A stretch of 64,000 bases of DNA from Umbelopsis isabellina (Eukaryota; Mucoromycota; Umbelopsidomycetes; Umbelopsidales; Umbelopsidaceae). The translations under genes and the position numbers were made by a program. How positions within the stretch are numbered: the first letter of the stretch is position 1; each line of letters opens with the position of its first letter. Shown here piece after piece: positions 59,431-64,000 of this stretch. The notes under the pieces were generated by a model. The model searched no databases and was not told the origin of the DNA. It was given only the letters and a program-made list of their open reading frames with translations. The stretch covers positions 372,001 through 436,000 of the forward strand of contig JAEPQZ010000013.1 of NCBI GenBank assembly GCA_016758905.1, in the 5' to 3' direction.

Positions 59431-61303
59431 ATGAAGTTCACTCTTGGCCTTGGACTATTGGCATCTGCCGCAATTGCTAGCGCTTCTAATGTCGTTGTTG
59501 GGTAAGTCGAACCCTCTGGTTTGCCGTTATTACGTTGTAAGTGGCATAAATTTAACCACCTTACATCAGATACTTCCCCAACTGGCTCTACGATGCCTAT
59601 CCTGTCAGCAATATTGACATGTCAAGTTATACACATATCAATTATGGTAAATATTGCTCAACCGTGTACCATAGTTGATCATAATGAACTAACCAAATTT
59701 TAACAGCATTCGCCATCCTCAACAGCGGACCCACTCCTACATGGACTGATTCCGATGAAGCTGCATCTCAGCTTCCTACACTCGTTACCGCAGCTCACGC
59801 AAAGGGTGTCAAGGTTTCTATTAGTGTTGGAGGTTGGACTGGCGTTATCGACTACAGTAGCATGGCCGCTTCTGAAACCAGCCGACAAACCTTTATCGCC
59901 TGGAATGTAGCTCAAATCAAGAACTACAACCTTGATGGTGTTGATCTTGACTGGGAATATCCTGGGTAAGCCTTTCAAAGCTCAATTACACAATTTTGTT
60001 GTCATGATCAGGCAGGCTTACTGCCTTTTTTTTTAGTCGTCAAGGTGCCGGATGTAATGTTGTCGATGAGACCAACGATGCTCCAAATTATTTGACTCTT
60101 TTGCAAGAACTTCGTGCTGCTTTAGATTCTAACTTTGGCGCTGGTACCAAAGAAATTACATTGGCCGTCAGAGTTCAGCCATTTGACGTTAGTGGCGGTA
60201 TTATGACTGACATGTCTGCATATGCCAAGGTTGTCACTCGTTTCAACATCATGGCTTATGGTAAGCTACTCCAATTTCCCGTCGCAGTTTGACTTTAATG
60301 TTTTATGCATTAACTAAATCAAATCACAGATATCAATGGCTCATGGGATGATACCACTGGCCCCAACGCTCCGCTAAACTATGCTGCTGGACAGACTCCC
60401 TTCTCTTTGAATCAAGCTGTCACTGACTGGTTGGCTGCAAAGGTTCCTGCTAACCAGCTTGTTGCCGGCATGGCATTCTACGGTAGATCAACTACAGGTA
60501 AGTTCATCTTCTAACCAAGTTTTCTGCGGGTTCAACCACTAATGAAATTGTTTTTGTCAGCATTGGAGGATATGACCAAGACTGGATCGCAATATCAACC
60601 ACAATCCACTGTTGTACCTGCTGGTGACAACACTGATGCATACTGGCAAGATCCTTACTGCAGTGCCGACCCAGGAGGTTACTCTGGTCAATGGCAGTGG
60701 AAGAACTTGCGTTCCCAAGGTGTTTTGACAACACCTACTACTGCAGCGTCCCCTTGGGTCCGTTATTATGACAACACAACCGCTACCCCCTGGTTGTTCA
60801 ACCCTAAAACTAGCATGTACATTTCATACGATGACACTGTCTCTTTGGCAGCTAAGGTCAACTACGCTTTGTGTAAAGGCTTGGCTGGTGCTATGGTTTG
60901 GGATGTCTCCAATGACAATGGTGAACTTTTGAATGTAGTCTCATCTATTAAGACTGGAACCTGTGGTGGAACTGGTACTACCACTACCACAGCTTCAACC
61001 ACTAAGGCTTCAACCACCACTACTAAGGCCTCCACTACTACTACTAAAGCTACCACTACAAAGGCTACTACCACAAAGACTACCACTGTAAAGACCTCTG
61101 CCACTACTACAACGTCGGCTACATCTACCCCAACCGGTGGTGCAACCTGCTCCGCAAGCAATAACGGACAGATGGTCTGCATAGCTCCCGGAACCAGTGG
61201 ACAATACCAGACATGTAACAACAATGCTTGGGTTGTACAATCTTGCGGTAGTGGTACTGTCTGCAAGACTAGCGGCTCCTCCATCATCTGCGACTTTCCC
61301 TAA
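59431..61303 (+). CDS. Secreted GH18 chitinase with CBM19-like C-terminus
   Basis: About six exons. A signal peptide ('MKFTLGLGLLASAAIASAS') is followed by 'VVGYFPNWLYD'. The chitinase motif 'VSISVGGWTG' and the catalytic 'LDGVDLDWEYPG' (DxxDxDxE with the acid Glu) come next. Later blocks are 'FNIMAYDINGSWDD', 'GMAFYGRST' and 'GLAGAMVWDVSNDN'. A Thr/Lys-rich, probably O-mannosylated linker then leads to a C-terminal Cys-rich CBM19-like module ('QYQTCNNNAWVVQSCGSG', last Cys in 'IICDFP'), as in yeast Cts1. It hydrolyses chitin at the cell wall, for example at septa or during growth, or scavenges chitin. Three Cys pairs fit the binding module. Confidence 0.95.
60975..61128 (+). repeat. ACC/ACT-rich minisatellite coding the Thr linker
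   Basis: A run of near-repeats of acc/act/aag triplets codes 'TTTTKASTTTTKATTTKAT'-type sequence between the catalytic and binding domains. Length is probably variable between strains. Confidence 0.75.
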
Positions 61304-61977
61304 AATATATCTTAGCACCTTGCGATAGCATCAATTAGCAAAGCCTTATGATGTATTCTTATTACGTAAACTGAGGAACAGGTTTCTCTCCAATAAATTA
61401 ATATCAGTAATGATCAAACAACGAAAGCTCTCGACAATTGGTACTGGGTACTTCCATGACATGATGAATAATGTACTAGCAATAATATTTTCATCACTTG
61501 AGATAACACAAGAAATCCTTAAAATCTGCTAAGAGATGGTCATTTAGTCAACTGCTGTTATGAGAAGTGCTTGCTTATGCATCCGAGAATAACATTATTA
61601 ACTTATGTGATATAGCGACATATAAATCCATTTTGCTGCCAATATCAGAAGATCGAACATTTGAAACTGCTATATTATAGTGCCAGGTTGGCAGGGGAAA
61701 AGACACTACTCATTGGAATGTAAATCGTATGTTTGTCATACACATTTTAAGCTTGAAAATTTAAAATGCCAAAGATTTTGCAAATGTATGGGCATGTTAA
61801 AATTTAATTATCCAGTCTACCGGGCAAGATGGCGATGAAATTGGTATTTGGCGAATGCAAATTGGCTAATGATAATGCAGCACGACGTTATAATTCCTAT
61901 TGTTTATATGAACAAAATTGAAGAATATTTTGAAATATAAAAGCAGCCTCAATTCGAGAGACATTCGCTGATCAAAA
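61304..61977. other. Spacer between two secreted-protein genes
   Basis: AT-rich with no supported ORF. The final 45 bases hold the TATA box of the next gene. Confidence 0.5.
61936..61943 (+). promoter_or_regulatory. TATA box of the Pro/Ser-rich secreted-protein gene
   Basis: TATAAAAG, 42 bp upstream of the start codon. Confidence 0.65.
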
Positions 61978-64000
61978 ATGAAGCTTTCTTTATATTTGGC
62001 AGCTACCTTAGTACTTAGTATCTCCAGCGCTGCTGCTAGACCTGCCCAAGTTGCTGCAAATCACCCAAAATTGGCGACAGCATCTATTGCGGCTGATGTA
62101 TTATCCTCGTTACCAAAATCTGAGGCTACTCAGTCAGCTGGACTATTTTCAGTACCAGATCCAGATCTATCTGAGGATGTATTGAGCCATCCTCCGTCTA
62201 TACCAGTGGCAAACTCCCCCTTCTTAGGCGATGTCGAGATGGGTAAGACTGAAAGCACCGGTAGCATCGTAAAAACCGCCGCTACATCAATTCCCATCAA
62301 CGAAGCAACTGCAGAGCAACAGATAGTGTCTGTGCCTGCTCCAGTTTCGGTCTTGCCACAACCCACTCCAAATGCAGCAAATCTAAAGGTTGATGAAGCT
62401 TTATCTGCTGATGTTGAGAAGGCGATTGCCCCTATGGCATCTTCAGTCCCACCATTAATCCTGGGGCTTCAAACATCGAGCGCAGCCCATCTATCTGATA
62501 CTTCCAGTATGCTGAAAAATGCATCACCTACAGACGTAAGTATAATGAAGAAATAAGAGGATACGCAATTATAGTCTTATATGTTTCATTCAGATGCCTT
62601 CAATTGCTGTGTTCGATCCTGAATCTGCTCCATCCGATGCTGTTGATATTAATGGAGCACCATCAGCTACGTATTCAGTTCAAAAGGTAAGCGCTTCGAT
62701 CTAAAACGTGCAATTGAAGTATACACAGTAGCCTTACGATAATCGTATTTTCAAGGCCGGTGATGTCTTTGATCCTGAATCAGTGGCTCATACTGTTAAT
62801 GTTTTGGAAGGATATCCCATCGTTTCCGCAAATTCAGATGCGGTTATGCCTACAACTCCCCCTATGAAAGTTAATACACCAACTAAGGTAAGATAACATG
62901 TTAATACCCACTAATCGATAGCATGGACGGGAATTAACACTAAAATTGATATGTCCTTTCAAAGGTTGTTTTATCTGTACCTGTTGTTAGTTCTTCACCT
63001 CCATCCATGATTGTGGATGATTTTGAAAATGCAGAAGCTGATCTTATGGGAGCTGAGGTAAACCAAAAAACTGAGCTTGGTCATATGGAACTCTATATAA
63101 GTACTAAACGCCATTTATGTAGGTCGGCACTACTGCATTTGCTGCTGTGCTCCCAACCTCTTCAGTTTCGGACGTCTTGAACTCAGTACCAGAGCCTTCT
63201 GAGAAAGTAAGTAATCGTGTGATTCATGATCATCCGAGACAAAATTCACCTAATTCATATCCTATCAAGGTACTAGCCACCAACATCAATTTGCCAGGCA
63301 AGCCTATCCCTGCTGAGTCAATTTCACAAGCTAATCCACCCAAGGAGCCACTTGCGAAAGAGAACGAAGAAAAGTTGGAGAACGCAATACCATTGCCAAT
63401 TCCATTGAGTTCCGTAGATTTACCATTTGCCCCACCTAAGCCAACAATCATTAGTGTAGAACCCTTGCCTAGTCTTGCTCTACCAACTCCACCACTGAGC
63501 ATTGCATCAGCTGTATTACCACATTTCGCTGAATCTGTTCTACCTGTGCAAGACAAGTTTGTCGAATTAGCCCAGGCAATGTAAGCATTATCGATTTCGA
63601 AAGTAATAATTCAAATCACAATTAACATGAATACTATAATTTAATTATTGATAGGGGCCGAGCCTCAGGTGCGTTTGACTTTTTGTCTAATCGTTGCATA
63701 ATAGTTTTGACACTTACCTATCTCCATCATAACTTGCAGGCGCTCTTGCAGATGTGAAAGAAGCTGTAGATAGGTATATAAAGGAACATATGCTGGATGG
63801 CAAGATGATCGACATGCACAATGTCAAACAACAAAACAAGCAACCAAACTTGGTGCATGCATTTATTGACTTCCAGAGAATCCTGGAAGCCTGTAAAGTT
63901 CTAATTAATAGTGTCCCGGGAAATGAAGCCATCACGAATGCAGATCTTCAGAGACTTATCCAAGAAGCTCATGATCTAATGATTCGAGCTCGCCAAATGG
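61978..64000 (+). CDS. Pro/Ser/Ala-rich secreted protein, 3' end outside window
   Basis: It starts with a signal peptide ('MKLSLYLAATLVLSISSAAA'). About 450 residues of Pro/Ser/Val/Ala-rich, low-complexity sequence follow without Cys, then a helical, charged segment ('GALADVKEAVDRYIKEHMLD', 'HAFIDFQRILEACKVLINSV') that runs off the window. At least eight exons. The first five introns are all phase 0, so the exons are symmetrical modules that mostly begin with Val, Ala or Met and end with an acidic or Lys residue. I do not recognise the family. It could be a cell-wall or secreted structural protein. The closing helical part looks like a folded domain. Confidence 0.75.

Overview
The window is nuclear DNA of a fungus. 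Genes are compact and intron-rich: introns are mostly 50-100 nt, with GTAAGT/GTATGT-type donors and CTAAC-like branch points. They encode a fungal set: GH18 chitinase with a CBM19-like tail, Sla2, Lam-type sterol transporter, Ykt6, Orc6. AT-rich spacers, a Cep120-type protein and the overall gene style suggest an early-diverging lineage, most likely Mucoromycota. That placement is inference. I see no virus-like element, transposon, CRISPR array, rRNA or tRNA.

Layout. 1-7 kb: a Rax1-like RGS/membrane protein, a metallophosphoesterase, an unrecognised protein with six NQR-type repeats, and mitochondrial SSB. 7.3-9.4 kb: one six-exon Nudix hydrolase that is easily mistaken for two or three genes. 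9.4-11.4 kb is empty. 11.4-20.3 kb: GRAM/VASt sterol transporter, PNO1, CLP1, PCID2/Thp1 and Ykt6. 20.6-31 kb: a two-TM disordered protein, RPS4 (eS4), eIF4E, pyruvate dehydrogenase E2 and importin alpha. 31-39 kb: Cep120-like C2 protein, DJ-1, a secreted GH5 enzyme and a methyltransferase with an acylation-type N-terminus. 40-50 kb: bHLH factor, PSO2/SNM1, SNU114, ORC6 and RPS21 (eS21). 50.7-58.3 kb: PKA catalytic subunit, an RFC subunit and SLA2. 59-64 kb: a chitinase and a Pro/Ser-rich secreted protein cut off by the window end.

How the genes work together. Most are housekeeping genes for mRNA and ribosome production: PNO1, CLP1, PCID2, SNU114, eIF4E, eS4, eS21. A second group handles DNA replication and repair: ORC6, RFC, SNM1, mtSSB. 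Several sit head-to-head with only 137-203 bp between start codons (VASt/PNO1, CLP1/PCID2, SNM1/SNU114, RFC/SLA2), which implies shared promoters. The three secreted-protein genes instead have clear TATA boxes 35-60 bp upstream of their ATG.

The most notable non-coding find is an intronic C/D box snoRNA candidate in RPS4 (about 24104-24204, minus strand). It has box C, box D', a second CTGA box D and a terminal stem. Directly next to D' is a 15-nt guide complementary to a deeply conserved stretch of large-subunit rRNA. Other points worth a second look are the Cep120-like protein in an apparently non-flagellated fungus, the MGACCS-type methyltransferase, the NQR-repeat protein, and long hairpins in two ribosomal-protein introns.
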